Under the pieces are notes generated by a model. It made no database searches, was not told the origin of the DNA, and saw nothing but the letters and a program-made list of their open reading frames with translations. From Limnephilus marmoratus (Eukaryota > Arthropoda > Insecta > Trichoptera > Limnephilidae), in contig OU862928.1 in NCBI GenBank assembly GCA_917880885.1, positions 11,055,721 to 11,119,720 of the forward strand: a DNA stretch of 64,000 bases, in the 5' to 3' direction. Position 1 is the stretch's first letter, and every line of letters begins with the position of its first letter. The translations under genes and the position numbers were made by a program. Below are positions 53,732-64,000 of this stretch, one piece after another.

Positions 53732-54077
53732 GTAATATTGGCGACGTACTTGACACACCTCAAACGTGTGTAATATTGGCGGTGTACTTGACACACGTCA
53801 AACGTTTGTAATAATGGCGACGTATTTGATACACGTCAAATGTGTGTAATATTGGCGATGTACTTGACTCACGTCAAACGTGTGTAGGTAATATTGGCGA
53901 TATACTCGACATACGTTAAACGTGTGTAATATTGGCGATGTACTTGATACACGTCAAACGTGTGTAATATTGGCGATGTACTTGATACACGTCAAACGCG
54001 TGTAATATTAGCGATGTACTTGATATACGTCAAACGTGTGTAATATTGGCGATGTACTTGACACACGTCAAACGTCT
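53732..54077 (+). repeat. 38-bp minisatellite, about nine units
   Basis: Unit TGTAATATTGGCGATGTACT then TGACACACGTCAAACGTG. It includes a near-palindrome ACACGTCAAACGTGT. Units differ by one to three bases. Confidence 0.92.
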
Positions 54078-54079
54078 GT

Positions 54080-54925
54080 AAAAACTTTTCCTTTCCGTGT
54101 TTCTCGCTTTCATGGTTCGAGGATTCTAATCTTCCATGGCGAACATAAAGACAGGAAAATCTTTATCTTATCTTTAGAAATTACCCACTTAACTAAAAAA
54201 TAGACCGTAACTTTGTAATGAATAAGCAATTTGAATCATTTGCTAAGTCTTCGCTTTTGTATCCATTGCAATTTTCATAATAATTTCGAAATTAAAATAC
54301 GTATTTAGTTTACACAATAACGATTCCTACTCCAGTGTAAACATGTATTCCTTCAAAAAGTAATAAAGAAATAAAAAATCCCATGCATGCATATACAATA
54401 AAATTAGGTCACTAATAATGGGTATTACTTGTAAGGTTTTTCCCTGAATAATATTGAAGTGAGCTACAAACCCATGGTAATTAGCCTACTGGAATTACCA
54501 AAATAACAAGAAATTCGACAGTCTAAAACGACGCAACAAATGTAATTAATATAATTGATTAATATCCTTATAGACCACCCCTCCCCATGTGTAATGTATA
54601 TAAACCGTGGTCTAAGAATAATTTATACCAGTCTGAAGATGGCTTTAACGAGTTGAAATCGGTTACGGTTAATAAAATTAAGTGAAAAAAGTGTTTTATT
54701 ATAATATATTATAAAGACAGGAAATAAGATAAAAAAAATTATAATTTTAATAAATATGTTGTAAGCACAAGCGGAAGATTCCGAGGTCAATTCTCGGTAC
54801 TCGTTTTTGCGTTTCTGTTTTTTTTTGTTTAAATATTATTAAAACGGTTTCAAAAGATAATGTTTTCCCATTCCTATGCAGGATGATGACTCGTGATGTT
54901 CGTTCACAAATATTTGAATCGTTTC
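54080..54925. other. Intron sequence, transposon-derived in part
   Basis: 54600-54690 has a tail like that of a retroelement (CAGTCTGAAGATGGCTTTAA ... GAAATCGGTTACGG). Otherwise nothing recognised up to the exon. Confidence 0.35.
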
Positions 54926-54927
54926 AG

Positions 54928-55061
54928 AATGCATAGAGCTGGCGGAGTCGGTATATCCTTGCGACAAGTCCACTGGGCTGCGCAGCTATTCATGTGCCCA
55001 CGTAGCTACTCCCCTCATTATCGGAGGAATAGAGGCGGTTCCTGGGGAGTTTCCGCACATG
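54928..55061 (+). CDS. Exon: activation region and start of S1 domain
   Basis: Acceptor TTGAATCGTTTCAG, donor GTTTGT. Reads KCIELAESVYPCDKS ... YSCAHVATP, then LIIGGIEAVPGEFPHM. The C-x-E-x-x-x-x-V-Y block before the activation site is typical of Snake/HP21-like clip proteases. The expected cleavage is directly before IIGG, but the residue before it is Leu after Pro, not Arg or Lys. An activating protease would therefore need Leu or another P1 specificity. Confidence 0.85.
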
Positions 55062-55322
55062 GTTTGTCTCCACTCACCTATTAGTAATTAAGTTATTTAT
55101 CTATCCGTAAGTCTATATTTTATATATATATAACGAATGGATGACTCTCTTTGCCGTGGCGAATTTTGAGCGGTCCGCCGGAAATCGACGTCCGCCATCT
55201 TTGAATGGTGCAAAACAAGTGCCCAGTAGGCCATTTCTATGCCAGCAGCCGTCTAGTTTGAAGTTTAACTCTGTTCGGCGTTATATTAATATTGACAAAG
55301 TGTTTTTATCTTCCTCGTCTTA

Positions 55323-57122
55323 AGGGCGCCTTCCATTGCGAGCGGAAAAGAGTAGAGCGGAGCGGAGTGGGAGCTGAGCGAAATAGTTTTGACCTTCCAT
55401 CAAAAAGAGTCACTTAGAAGATAGGTGTTTGCCTTCCACTGCCTGTGCGAGAGAAATGAGCGGGGCGAGCGGAGCGAGGTCAATGAAAAATGAGAAATAG
55501 TTTTGCCGTTCCATTGAATACGAGTCAAGGGCGCCTTCCATTGCGAGCGGAAAAGAGTAGAGCGGAGCGGAGTGGGAGCTGAGCGAAATAGTTTTGACCT
55601 TCCATCAAAAAAGAGTCACTTAGAAGATAGGTGTTTGCCTTCCACTGCCTGTGCGAGAGAAATGAGCGGGGCGAGCGGAGCGAGGTCAATGAAAAATGAG
55701 AAATAATTTTGCCCTTCCATTGAAAACGAGTCAGTATCGCTTTGTTTCGAAGTGAACGGAGTGATTTTTGTGATGTCAAGTACTGATTCTAGTGAATATG
55801 ATTCTGACAGCATGTATGCAATGAAAAAAAATGTTACGTATGAATTAAATGTACATTTATAAAAAGAATCTCATCTCAAATATGTAAAAACTTAAAAAAA
55901 AAAATTTACTTTCTTATTTCCGCCAATATCATCTCAATAATGGTTTTCTAAGCCGAATCCTTTATGTTGACAATCTTTGCTAGTCGTATCCTGTAAACGA
56001 AATTGGCAAACGGCTTCAATAAACACCTCCATCTCGACAAAAACGCAGCGAGGCAATTGAATTGGCTACAGTTCTTGAGCGGAGTCCGCTAGAAACTAGT
56101 CGGCGATGGTGTGCGCGAGCGGTCTCTTTCGGACCTATTTTAACAAGTTCGGTCCGCTCCGCTTTCCTCGTTCCTGATGGAAGCACTTGTATGCAGTTAA
56201 CGTGTGCGAGTCGAGCGGAGATCGTACGGAGTCCGCTCCGCTCGCATTAGCGGAGCGGACTCGTTCGAAACTATTTAACTCGTTTAGTCCGCTTCGCTGG
56301 CCTCGTTCTTGATGGAAGCACTTGTATGCAGTTAACGTTTGCTAGTCGAGCGGATTCCGTAATGAGTCCGCTCCGCTCGCAGTGGAAGGCGCGCTTCAGT
56401 ATCGCTTTGTTTCGAAGTGAACGGAGTGATTTTTGTGATGTCAAGTACTGATTCTAGTGAATATGATTCTGACAGCATGTATGCAATGAAAAAAATGTTA
56501 CGTATGAATTAAATATACATTTATAAAAAGAATCTCCTATAAAAAAGGTAAAAACTTGAAAAAAATTATTTACTTTCTTATTTCCGGTAATATCATCTCA
56601 ATAATGGTTTTCTAAGCCGAATCCTTTATGTTGACAATCTTTGCTAGTCGTATCCTATAAACGAAATTGGCAAACGGCTTCAATAAACACCTCCATCTCG
56701 ACAAAAACGCAGCGAGGCAATTGAATTGGCTACAGTTCTTGAGCGGAGTCCGCTAGAAACATAGTCGGCGATGGTGTGCGCGAGCGGTCTCTTTCGGACC
56801 TATTTTAACAAGTTCGGTCCGCTCCGCTCTCCTCGTTCCTGATGGAAGCACTTGTATGCAGTTAACTTGTGCGAGTCGAGCGGAGATCGTACGGAGTCCA
56901 CTCCGCTCGCATTAGCGGAGCGGACTCGTTTGAAACTATTTAACTCGTTTAGTCCGCTTCGCTGGCCTCGTTCTTGGTGGAAGCACTTGTATGCAGTTAA
57001 CGTTTGCTAGTCGAGCGGATTCCGTAATGAGTCCGCTCCGCTTGCAGTGGAAGGCGCGCTTACGTTTGCTAGTCGAGCGGATTCCGTAATGAGTCCGCTC
57101 CGCTCGCAGTGGAAGGCGCGCT
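55323..57122. mobile_element. Inverted-repeat element M with internal duplications
   Basis: Left end AAGGGCGCCTTCCATTGCGA, right end inverted AAGCGCGCCTTCCACTGCGA. Inside are a tandem pair of about 204 bp (55324-55527, 55528-55731) and a tandem pair of about 660 bp (55733-56395, 56396-57055), then a 60-bp partial unit. Words such as AGCGGAGCGGACTC and its complement are dense. Outer TTAA (left) and TTTA (right) might be a diverged TTAA duplication. No convincing coding frame. Confidence 0.75.
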
Positions 57123-57124
57123 TT

Positions 57125-57960
57125 ATAATTGTACGAATTGGAACAGCAAAGGAAATGGGATATCTTTTCACCGGTGAGTAAATAGCTTCATATAACATTA
57201 ATAATATTAAAACATTTCTTTAGAAAAACGTAGAAAATACTCCTGATCTTGTTGTATTTGTTGTTGTATAAATTAAATGGGCAATTTTTTATTTTATAAA
57301 TGTTAAATCTTTATTTATTATTATTTTTATCCTATATTATGTATGACTGTTATTTTTTCTTTTGTTTGTCAATACATTTACTGCTTGTAAGTTAATGGCA
57401 ATGATGTTCCCATACTAAACATTGTATTTTTTTAGAAATAAAAATGATACACCTATTAAATCTTGTAGTTTTGTTTCTGTTTCTCAACATATTGTGTTGC
57501 CTACCCTACCCACACTAGTGTTACTGATCTAAGGCAGTGGTAAGATTATCACAATAGTTATAAAACAAAGTACAACCGTAGACTTGTGACTTGTGATGCC
57601 CTGAATGAAGTTTCATTATTGAAGTTTACTTCGAATTTAATCTTACATTAATAAAGTTGTCCCAAGAATCCTTTTTTAACAATTTTGCGATTAATTTATG
57701 CAAAATATAAAAAGTCACAGTTTTACTTTAATTTAATTGGTTATGCAACACAACTGAAAACAGAAAGGAAAAATGATTAATAACATTTTTAGTAACAAAA
57801 AACTTGAAATTTGCCAGTTCCCTCTAAGAAGTTCCCTGAGTTCTCGTATCTTTTGCCAATTTTAAAGATGGCGGCCGTCGAAACAGGAAGACCGGCCAAT
57901 TTACGCGAGTCGTCCATCCGGTTATATTTGTATCTATAATGAAAGCACATCATCACATTT
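57125..57960. other. Intron sequence, no supported gene
   Basis: AT-rich, with a short AAGATGGCGGCC word at about 57866. Nothing else recognised. Confidence 0.4.
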
Positions 57961-57964
57961 CTCT

Positions 57965-58215
57965 CGAAACACCGTCTTGCACCGCAGTGGGAGGAATGGG
58001 TTCATACGTCCGTCACTCCCGGACAATTCCTAACCAAAATTAAGAATTCTTCCCAGATTCCTAACCGCCCTTCATACCTTTATCCTTCCCAGAAATTCCT
58101 CTCCTTCGTTTACTAAAAAGACCCTTTACACAGCATCCCCAAAGATGACATAGGCCCTGAAGGAAATTATTTTCTTCGGGGCCTACTATATGGAGCTAAT
58201 GTAACAAAAAAAGAT
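57965..58215 (+). pseudogene. Repeat C / LINE tail, plus-strand copy
   Basis: Plus strand, with the CACCGCAGTGGGAGGAATGG block, the AAAAAGACCCTTTACACAGC segment, the palindrome at 58153-58183 (mutated but complementary in most positions) and an A7 tail. It lies just upstream of the His-region exon, in the intron. Confidence 0.7.
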
Positions 58216-58516
58216 AAAGCTTTCTGTTTTTTAAGCTACCTATTATTTTCTTTGCCGCTTTTGCAACGTATCAGTTTTTTAAACTGTTTTTTGCAAATAA
58301 ATAAAAAATAAGGTCTATCTACTCAACCAATATGAAAAACTAATATATGTCTTTGCGTTCAGTAACTTCATTATAAATGAAGATAGTTTCCATGTTTGGT
58401 AGATGTTTCTAAATGTAAATGGTATCCTGAATAATAATAATCAATAACTTCTCACCTGAAAGAAAGCTGGTTATAATTCATTCATGATTTACTACTTTTC
58501 CGTGTTTTAATTTCAG

Positions 58517-58629
58517 GCTCATATTGGTTCTGAACTGGGTCGTTTGATCAGTTGGAGATGCGGGGGAACTTTGGTCAGTGAACGCTGGGTTCTAACCGCG
58601 GCTCAATGCGTCTTTCCTATAAAAGACCT
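58517..58629 (+). CDS. Exon: S1 domain with His-to-Gln at the catalytic site
   Basis: Acceptor TTTTAATTTCAG, donor GTAAGT. Reads AHIGSELGRLISWRCGGTLV and SERWVLTAAQCVFPIKD. The block is the conserved His57 region (usual form LTAAHC), and the codon for His is CAA, Gln, at 58604-58606. The cysteine pair around it is kept. A protease lacking this His should not be catalytic, so the product is a serine protease homolog, unless this allele is a mutant or an assembly error. Confidence 0.88.
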
Positions 58630-58892
58630 GTAAGTTTTTAATATAAAATAAATTATGTGTAAGTTTTTAATTTAAAAATGATTATATATGTATAACAATT
58701 CAAACTCATTTCACTATAAATAAAGCTCATAACGACAACCCCAGGGATTTAGGGTGAGTAGTTGCACTGGCGGTCATCTTAGACATGAGTGTTTTCCGAC
58801 ATTGGGAGGCGATGTCTTGTTCGGAGTGGGCTCTTGAACTCGGGTTCTTCACGGGACGCGGATCCTACTCTTACTCATTTTTCAAATCGATT

Positions 58893-60876
58893 AAGGTACT
58901 GACACACTTACTCACACAGGCCGGCTTATGAGCATGCTCATTAATGAGTACGCTCATGTCCAAAATAGTAAACTGCACACATTTGCTCAACAATGAGCAG
59001 GCTTGGTTTGAGCTTTCTCGTGAATGAACGTGCTCAAAGCCAATTTGGTGGTATGGAAAAACCATACCTTAATACGTGTTCAAAAATAATACACTATTTA
59101 ATTATTCACCACTGGTTTATTTATTTAAACAATAGTGATGTAAACAATAGAGAGTCCAATTTTTTTATTTTATTTATTTATTGAAAAAAATAAGAAGTAC
59201 ATGAGAAACATAAGCTGCATATCTCACTAGGGCATTCCTGTATCGAGATATGGTCGATACAGGAATGCCCAATAGGTCGTAATCAATTCAATTTCAATTT
59301 CAGTGCCGGCAACCCGGGCGTTTATTTATTATTAGTTATGTACAACATGATTTTTTTTTCCTTACCCTCCTCACTAGACAAAGAGTCTGTTCTGAGGCTG
59401 GTAACTAACAATTTCTAATTACATAAAAACAAATAAGTGGTAAAAACATAAAAAAAAGAAAAATATATATTATAGTAAAAATAATAATAATAAAATAAGA
59501 GGAAAATCAGAATTTAAAAACAGAGTAGAAAATAGAAAATATATAATATTAGATATTAAGAATATTACTTATCTCTCTTCTTTCTTTGACGTTCAACCAG
59601 TTTAAAAGTCTTTTGAAAACCCAATTCAAATTATTAGATGCGACGTAGGTCTTTGTTTGGGCTACAAACTTATTGAATATATATGGTGCCAAGTAAGATT
59701 CATGTTTTTTTGCAAAATTTGATTTGATATATGGTACTTGTAATTGATTGTGTGTGTTTGCTCTTGTGTATTGCGAGTGAGTTATGAAGTGTGGTGATAT
59801 TTTTATGCAGTTTTTGTGGATGATCTTCTTTATGTATAGTTTATTTATGTCTAATAGGTTATTGTTGATCATTATCAACTCTAATCGCTATGAATGATAC
59901 CGATACAGCGATGCACTGAATACTACGTACATTCGCGGGTTAGTTAATTACTGCCGGACAGCGGGCCCGTTCTCGTTTAAATAGTCGACCGCTCAGGTAG
60001 CAGCCAAAACACTGGTAGGTAGGCAAAACGTGCCACTCGATGATTCACCAACCTTCGGCGCTATACAGTTAGCTTCCTGTTCTAGCGCTGGATCTTTCCA
60101 GTAAGTGGCAATACCGTAGGCGGCCAATGTACTCTGCGTATGTACTAGTGACGGCACGGCTACTCATACTGTAGAGGTACTGACATACTGTAGGTAGTAG
60201 ATAAGTACCTAAGGATAATGATGTGTCGCTACACCAACATTTGAACACACATGCTATTGAATGAGCATGCTCATGTCAAATAAATGTCAAATAGAGTCAG
60301 TTTCATTCGCTCAGAAGTAAACAAAATAATATGACTGCTTGCAATGCAATTATTTGAGATTCTTCTGACGTAAAAAAATAAGACTTTTGATTTGGTCTAA
60401 GATGTCAAGAAATCCGAAAGTGGCCAAAAATTAAAAAATAAATGCTAATTTCAATAGAATGTGGTTTTATTTTGGAGGAAAAGGAGCTTTTGGGGAATTC
60501 CGAAATCTATTGTGGGTATTTTAGTGACCTTGTGTTCCAAATATATTCGTGATTCCCATAATAAATCACGAAAAACTAGGTTATTTCGTCTGCCCAGCAG
60601 GGGTATTTTGACATTTTTGCAAAGAATGCGCGGATGCACACTGAGATCGGATTGAAATGAGCAAGCTCATAAGCTAGCCTGTTTACACATGCTTATAGAA
60701 GCTTCCCCTTCCATCCGATAATCCAATGAGCATGCTCATTAGTCAAATGGCTGTTGATTTGTGAGCGTGCTCATTCGGCTTCAAATGAGCATGCTCATTA
60801 CTAGCAACGTCACTGACTCACATGCTACTAGGTAGCATGCTCTTTGGCTGCTAATGAGCAAGTGTGTCCGTAGCCT
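58893..60876. mobile_element. Inverted-repeat element N with GAGCATGCTC palindromes
   Basis: Left end AAGGTACTGACACACTTACT, right end inverted AAGGCTACGGACACACTTGC. TA stands directly outside or at both ends, so a TA target is possible. The subterminal regions hold repeated palindromes GAGCATGCTC (58934, 60263, 60729, 60785) and variants. The inside carries a LINE fragment. No transposase. Confidence 0.65.
59160..59890 (-). pseudogene. LINE fragment: RT C-terminus and 3' UTR
   Basis: Minus strand 59549-59878 reads LLDINKLYIKKIIHKNCIK ... TRANTHNQLQVPYIKSNFAK, the end of a Jockey-like replicase, followed by a 3' UTR and an AAAT-type tail near 59165-59185. 5'-truncated; inserted in element N. 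Confidence 0.7.
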
Positions 60877-60889
60877 TACTCTCAGAGAA

Positions 60890-62940
60890 CCCAGTCCAGG
60901 ACTCGGACCCAAACCCGAAGCATTTGGGTTCCGGCTCCGACCAAACTCGTGCGTTCCGGTTGCCGCAACAGTGCCCAGTGCGTACTCAAGAACTTGTTCC
61001 CAGAACAAATTTTAAAATGAAGCACGTCTCTGAGGCTTCCGACAAAATGCAGAACTTACCCATCTCTAGTTCCGGCTGCTCTGCGTCTCATTATGGCTGC
61101 GAAACCGCAATCTCTCGCGGGATGCTGAATAGCCCAAGAGAGATTAAACGACACTTATTACGCATTGTTATTTTGCACCCTCATGTCGCTTGTGGTTTGA
61201 AATCAATTAATCCAACAGTATTTCATCATTTATCCCATTTTTTAGGTTTTATGACTGAGTTCTTGCGGGAATTAAACCGTTTACCTAAATATAGGCAGCC
61301 ATCGCTCAAGGCCTAGAGCGAGGAGACCTTAATATGGATGGCTATCGATACCATCCAAACTGGTATGCGTTCTACGTGTGTCCTTCTGTTCATTCCAGTA
61401 ATCAATATCTGTGAAAAATTGATATTTTTAACGAAACACAAGTTTGGCTCCGCTGAATGGGCGGAATAGCAAAATAGGCCAGGATACGGATATGAACAGC
61501 AAATATGGTGTTACGATACACGAAATGCCTCCTCTCAAATTAGAACGCCACGCCACTGTGTTTACAAACGGTTTCCCCTTCTCTCCGCAAGCGTGCCGCG
61601 CGCTAACGGCGGTTGAACGCCAGCCCCGGCCGGCATTCCTTCCCCGGCAGCGCTTCGAGTGCACGCGCAGCGTGAACCGTTCCGTTTTGTTCCGGAATAT
61701 TCCATGGGACCGCTATGGCGGTGTCCGCATGTAGTGACCTGCGGGAACGCCAGTTTCGACCGAATTCCTCTCACCTCACCGATCTCCAAGCCACCAGCCT
61801 GCAGCAGTGAGTACCTGATCCATTTAACTCCTCTTTTTGCGTGTGTCCCTTTTTAAATTCAACGCGTAAATAGATGACCGCCCCAGAGAGATTTTAGGTC
61901 CAATTACCCCTGAATTAGATAGGATTATTGAAGCTACCTTGTTCTAACTTTGACTGTATTATGTACCATTGTTGTTTTATGAAAGGATTCTACCCAATAC
62001 AACTGAAATTTACTGTAGCCGAACTTGTTTCATTGCTTCCCGGCCCGTAGGATTTGAGCTTATTTCAGGGATGCCACACAAACGCCTCAGAGATCCTACA
62101 ACCCTGGTGATGATAGTCTCCTCCGCTCTGCTGACCATTCTGAGCTGGTCTGTCGGCAGAAGGTAGGCACCTCAGGTAGGTGTGCTTAACAATGGATACA
62201 AGAGTTGTCCAAGAACCAAAGACCTTTACTCATCTTTAGCGACGAGGGTGTGATTTTATATAATATGCTCCAACTTTCCTCTACAAACCAGCGGTGATCC
62301 GGCTTGGTAGCTGCTTCAGTGTGATGTCCGTTTGATATGAGCGCTCCGCCGTTGAATCCTACTACCAGCGAGGTATGTTCAATTATTCGCTTTCTCGAAC
62401 CAGGAGAGAGAGCGTCCTGTTGAAGTCCGTGAGCTCGTAATTTTTATCCCAGATGTAGTAAGTCTACTACACAAATGATTTTGAGGCAAAAATTGGCATA
62501 TGCAAAGTGTGTGCTCGTTGGGTGGCCAAAATCTTGATCATCAAAATCGTGCGGAAAGAAAATATTTGGAGACCGTGATAGAGTAAGACGTGAGAGCATT
62601 TTTAGCTGCGGAGTTCTATGACAAAGAAATTAAGGACCTAGTGCCATAGCTCGTCGCATAAATTATAACGGAGACTGTGTCGAAAAATAGTGAGGATATC
62701 AGGATATGTACTAAAATATCGTAATATGTACTAAAAATATTTTTTCCTGATCTTTTAAATAATGCAATTCTTTAATTCCTGGATTAACCTTGCAATGTAA
62801 GTCAACCCTAATGTTGAAATGTCTTCAAAGCGATAAGCCACTTTCTGACAAAGGATAAATAGTTCAATATGACCATATCATCCATGTATCCAACATATTG
62901 AAAAAAACTCCCAACTTCCTGACCACCAACTCATTACTTT
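60890..62940. other. Intron sequence; GC-richer patches, no supported exon
   Basis: 60890-61060 and 61560-61810 are GC-richer and have short frames on both strands without recognised motifs. CAGCAGTGAGTACC at 61801-61814 looks like a splice donor, but the phase of the two flanking protease exons already fits without another exon. 62450-62880 is AT-rich. Confidence 0.4.
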
Positions 62941-62944
62941 GCAG

Positions 62945-63109
62945 AGGACTTGAATGCTACGTGAGACTGAGCGGAACTGACATCAACCGAAGACAACGGA
63001 AATCAACATCAACGGAAGACACCTATAGAATTATCGAGATCGTTATATATCCCGGTTACACGCCGCGCATTAAATACAACGATATTGCTTTAGCGAAGCT
63101 AGACCGAGA
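62945..63109 (+). CDS. Exon: S1 domain with catalytic-Asp motif
   Basis: Acceptor TCATTACTTTGCAG, donor GTAAGT. Reads LECYVRLSGTDINRR, TYRIIEIVIYPGY and KYNDIALAKLDRE. Asp in NDIALAKL (GAT at 63081-63083) is the Asp102 equivalent and is kept. The exon ends in phase 2. No continuation was recognised before 64000. Confidence 0.85.
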
Positions 63110-63384
63110 GTAAGTCCATTCAATTAATAAACCCATCTAAAAATAAGTCTAAAAAGAATGTTAGTTAAGGTCGAGCTTCTGCAACCGAAAACAATTCTGC
63201 AATGTAGTTATGTTTTGTGCGGTCTGCTGTACATAGGCTGTGTCAATTTTCGTTGTATCTTGTTTCATGCAAAATTTTATTTTTATAAATTATTGTTCCT
63301 TTTTATTCCAGAAAAAAGAAAATTACATTTTCATTTATTTAACCAGAAATCTGAACTACTCGTACATACATTTAACATTACAAT

Positions 63385-64000
63385 ATAGTATTTTTTATTT
63401 ATTTAACACCCAAAGGCTTTTTACATGTTTGGTAGTGAAATAATAAAAATAAAATTAGATACAAAAGCACACAAGTCATAAAAATACAAAATACAGCGAT
63501 TTCACAGGTTTACAGAAAAACAGATATGTTTAGGAATAAAACAGATAAAGAAATAATAAAAATAAAATTAGATAAAAAAGCACGCAAATCATAAAAATAC
63601 AAAAATACAGCAATTTCGTAGGTTTACAAAAATACAAATGTGTTTAGGAATAGTCTTGGAATAAGTTTCTTTACAAGATCAACAAAATTCGCCAAGTTTA
63701 TGTTAAATATTTATGTCAATATCACCTAAGTACTGATTTCCCATGGTGTGAAATCGTTGTATCGGAGAGTGGGCAATGTAGTTCTGCTTATGAATGCTAC
63801 AGTAGAATAGTGTATTTTGTCGTACTGTCGGTATTCGTAAGTTTATGAGTTGCAGTAGTTCGCATCCTTCAAATTTAGAGTTAAGTATTTTTAATAAAAA
63901 TGTCAAGTCGTTTATTTTACGTCTGTCTTCTAGTGTGTGTATTTTTAGAATATTTAATAATAAATTACATTTTAAGTCTTCTAGTGGGATATTTAATTTA
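63385..64000 (-). pseudogene. LINE fragment: RT C-terminus and 3' UTR, runs off the window
   Basis: Minus strand from 64000: KILNSKFEGCELLQLINLRI, NTLFYCSIHKQNYIAHSPIQ and a stop near 63703, a Jockey-type replicase end. The 3' UTR ends in the tail TAAATAAATAAA at about 63385-63400, like the LINE at 3897-6310. An internal near-repeat (AAATAATAAAAATAAAATTA twice) lies at 63437 and 63550. Confidence 0.7.

Larger units (their letters stand above)
42167..63109 (+). other. Gene model: modular (wonton/sushi) serine protease homolog, partial
   Basis: Seven exons on the plus strand, each with an AG acceptor and GT donor, and every junction phase agrees: 42167-42370 (1-1), 42773-42809 (1-2), 49626-49828 (2-1), 52006-52080 (1-1), 54928-55061 (1-0), 58517-58629 (0-2), 62945-63109 (2-2). 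The joined reading gives a wonton-like CCP domain, a linker, a sushi domain, a linker, an activation region and the first two thirds of an S1 domain. Sushi and wonton modules before an S1 domain occur in insect initiator proteases such as Manduca HP14 and Drosophila ModSP. The activation site region (LIIGG, GEFPHM) is closer to clip-type proteases of the Snake/HP21 kind. The 5' exons with signal peptide and the exon with Ser195 were not found. Secreted, haemolymph function is inferred. Confidence 0.8.

Noticed and set aside
53732..54077. Regular 38-bp repeats as a CRISPR-like array
   Set aside because: The units are contiguous, with no spacers, and the window is eukaryotic.
55525..55813. Ser/Leu/Arg-rich minus-strand frames in element M
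   Set aside because: They read through tandem repeats in a non-coding element, and similar frames do not persist in the second duplicate.
60864..61316. 150-codon plus-strand frame in the last large intron
   Set aside because: No recognisable domain, no acceptor or donor that fits the phase of the protease exons, and it starts inside the edge of element N.
61562..61789. GC-rich patch with frames on both strands and a GTGAGTAC donor-like site
   Set aside because: Could be a promoter or first exon of another gene, but there is no motif, and the flanking protease exons join in phase without it.

Overview
This window is eukaryotic nuclear DNA, almost certainly from an insect and most likely a moth or butterfly. 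The evidence is AT-rich intron and repeat sequence, an errantivirus (Gypsy with an envelope gene), a BEL/Pao element, several LINE families of the kind common in Lepidoptera, many hAT-type miniature elements with 8-bp target duplications, and a spliced haemolymph-type serine protease gene with GT-AG introns. There is no bacterial gene organisation, tRNA cluster or CRISPR array. All names for repeat families below (LINE-A, hAT-A and so on) are mine.

Layout. 1-3896: a minus-strand errantivirus provirus with one visible LTR (3163-3896), gag, protease, and pol and env pieces joined by two internal deletions. 3897-6310: a 5'-truncated LINE. 6407-6679: a small LINE-tail insertion with a 60-bp target duplication. 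7683-10592: an element with about 725-bp inverted repeats around a FEN1/PIN-like nuclease gene that also has a cysteine-rich CXC cluster; an extra partial repeat follows to 11165. 11.2-21.8 kb: a mosaic of LINE fragments and segmental duplications, with hAT-A copy 1 at 14232-16535. 22.7-26.9 kb: a minus-strand LINE (ORF1 and endonuclease) split by element F (ATCGAT-rich) and by hAT-E.

26954-38666 is hAT-A copy 2. It contains a BEL/Pao retrotransposon (28313-37654) with LTRs that look identical, and this in turn contains a LINE (31.7-34.57 kb) read in frame with the BEL reverse transcriptase. A second hAT-type element (37694-38288) sits in the same copy. The two hAT-A copies act as empty-site references for each other.

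42167-63109 holds the only host gene I can support: seven phase-compatible plus-strand exons of a secreted modular protein with wonton/CCP and sushi domains followed by a chymotrypsin-fold (S1) domain. The codon for the catalytic histidine reads CAA (Gln), so it is probably a non-catalytic serine protease homolog of the kind used in insect immune cascades. The first exons and the exon with the catalytic serine lie outside the window or were not found. Its introns are full of transposons, foldback elements and minisatellites.

The genes do not form an operon or pathway. The window is a transposon graveyard with a few young insertions, next to and inside one immune-type gene.
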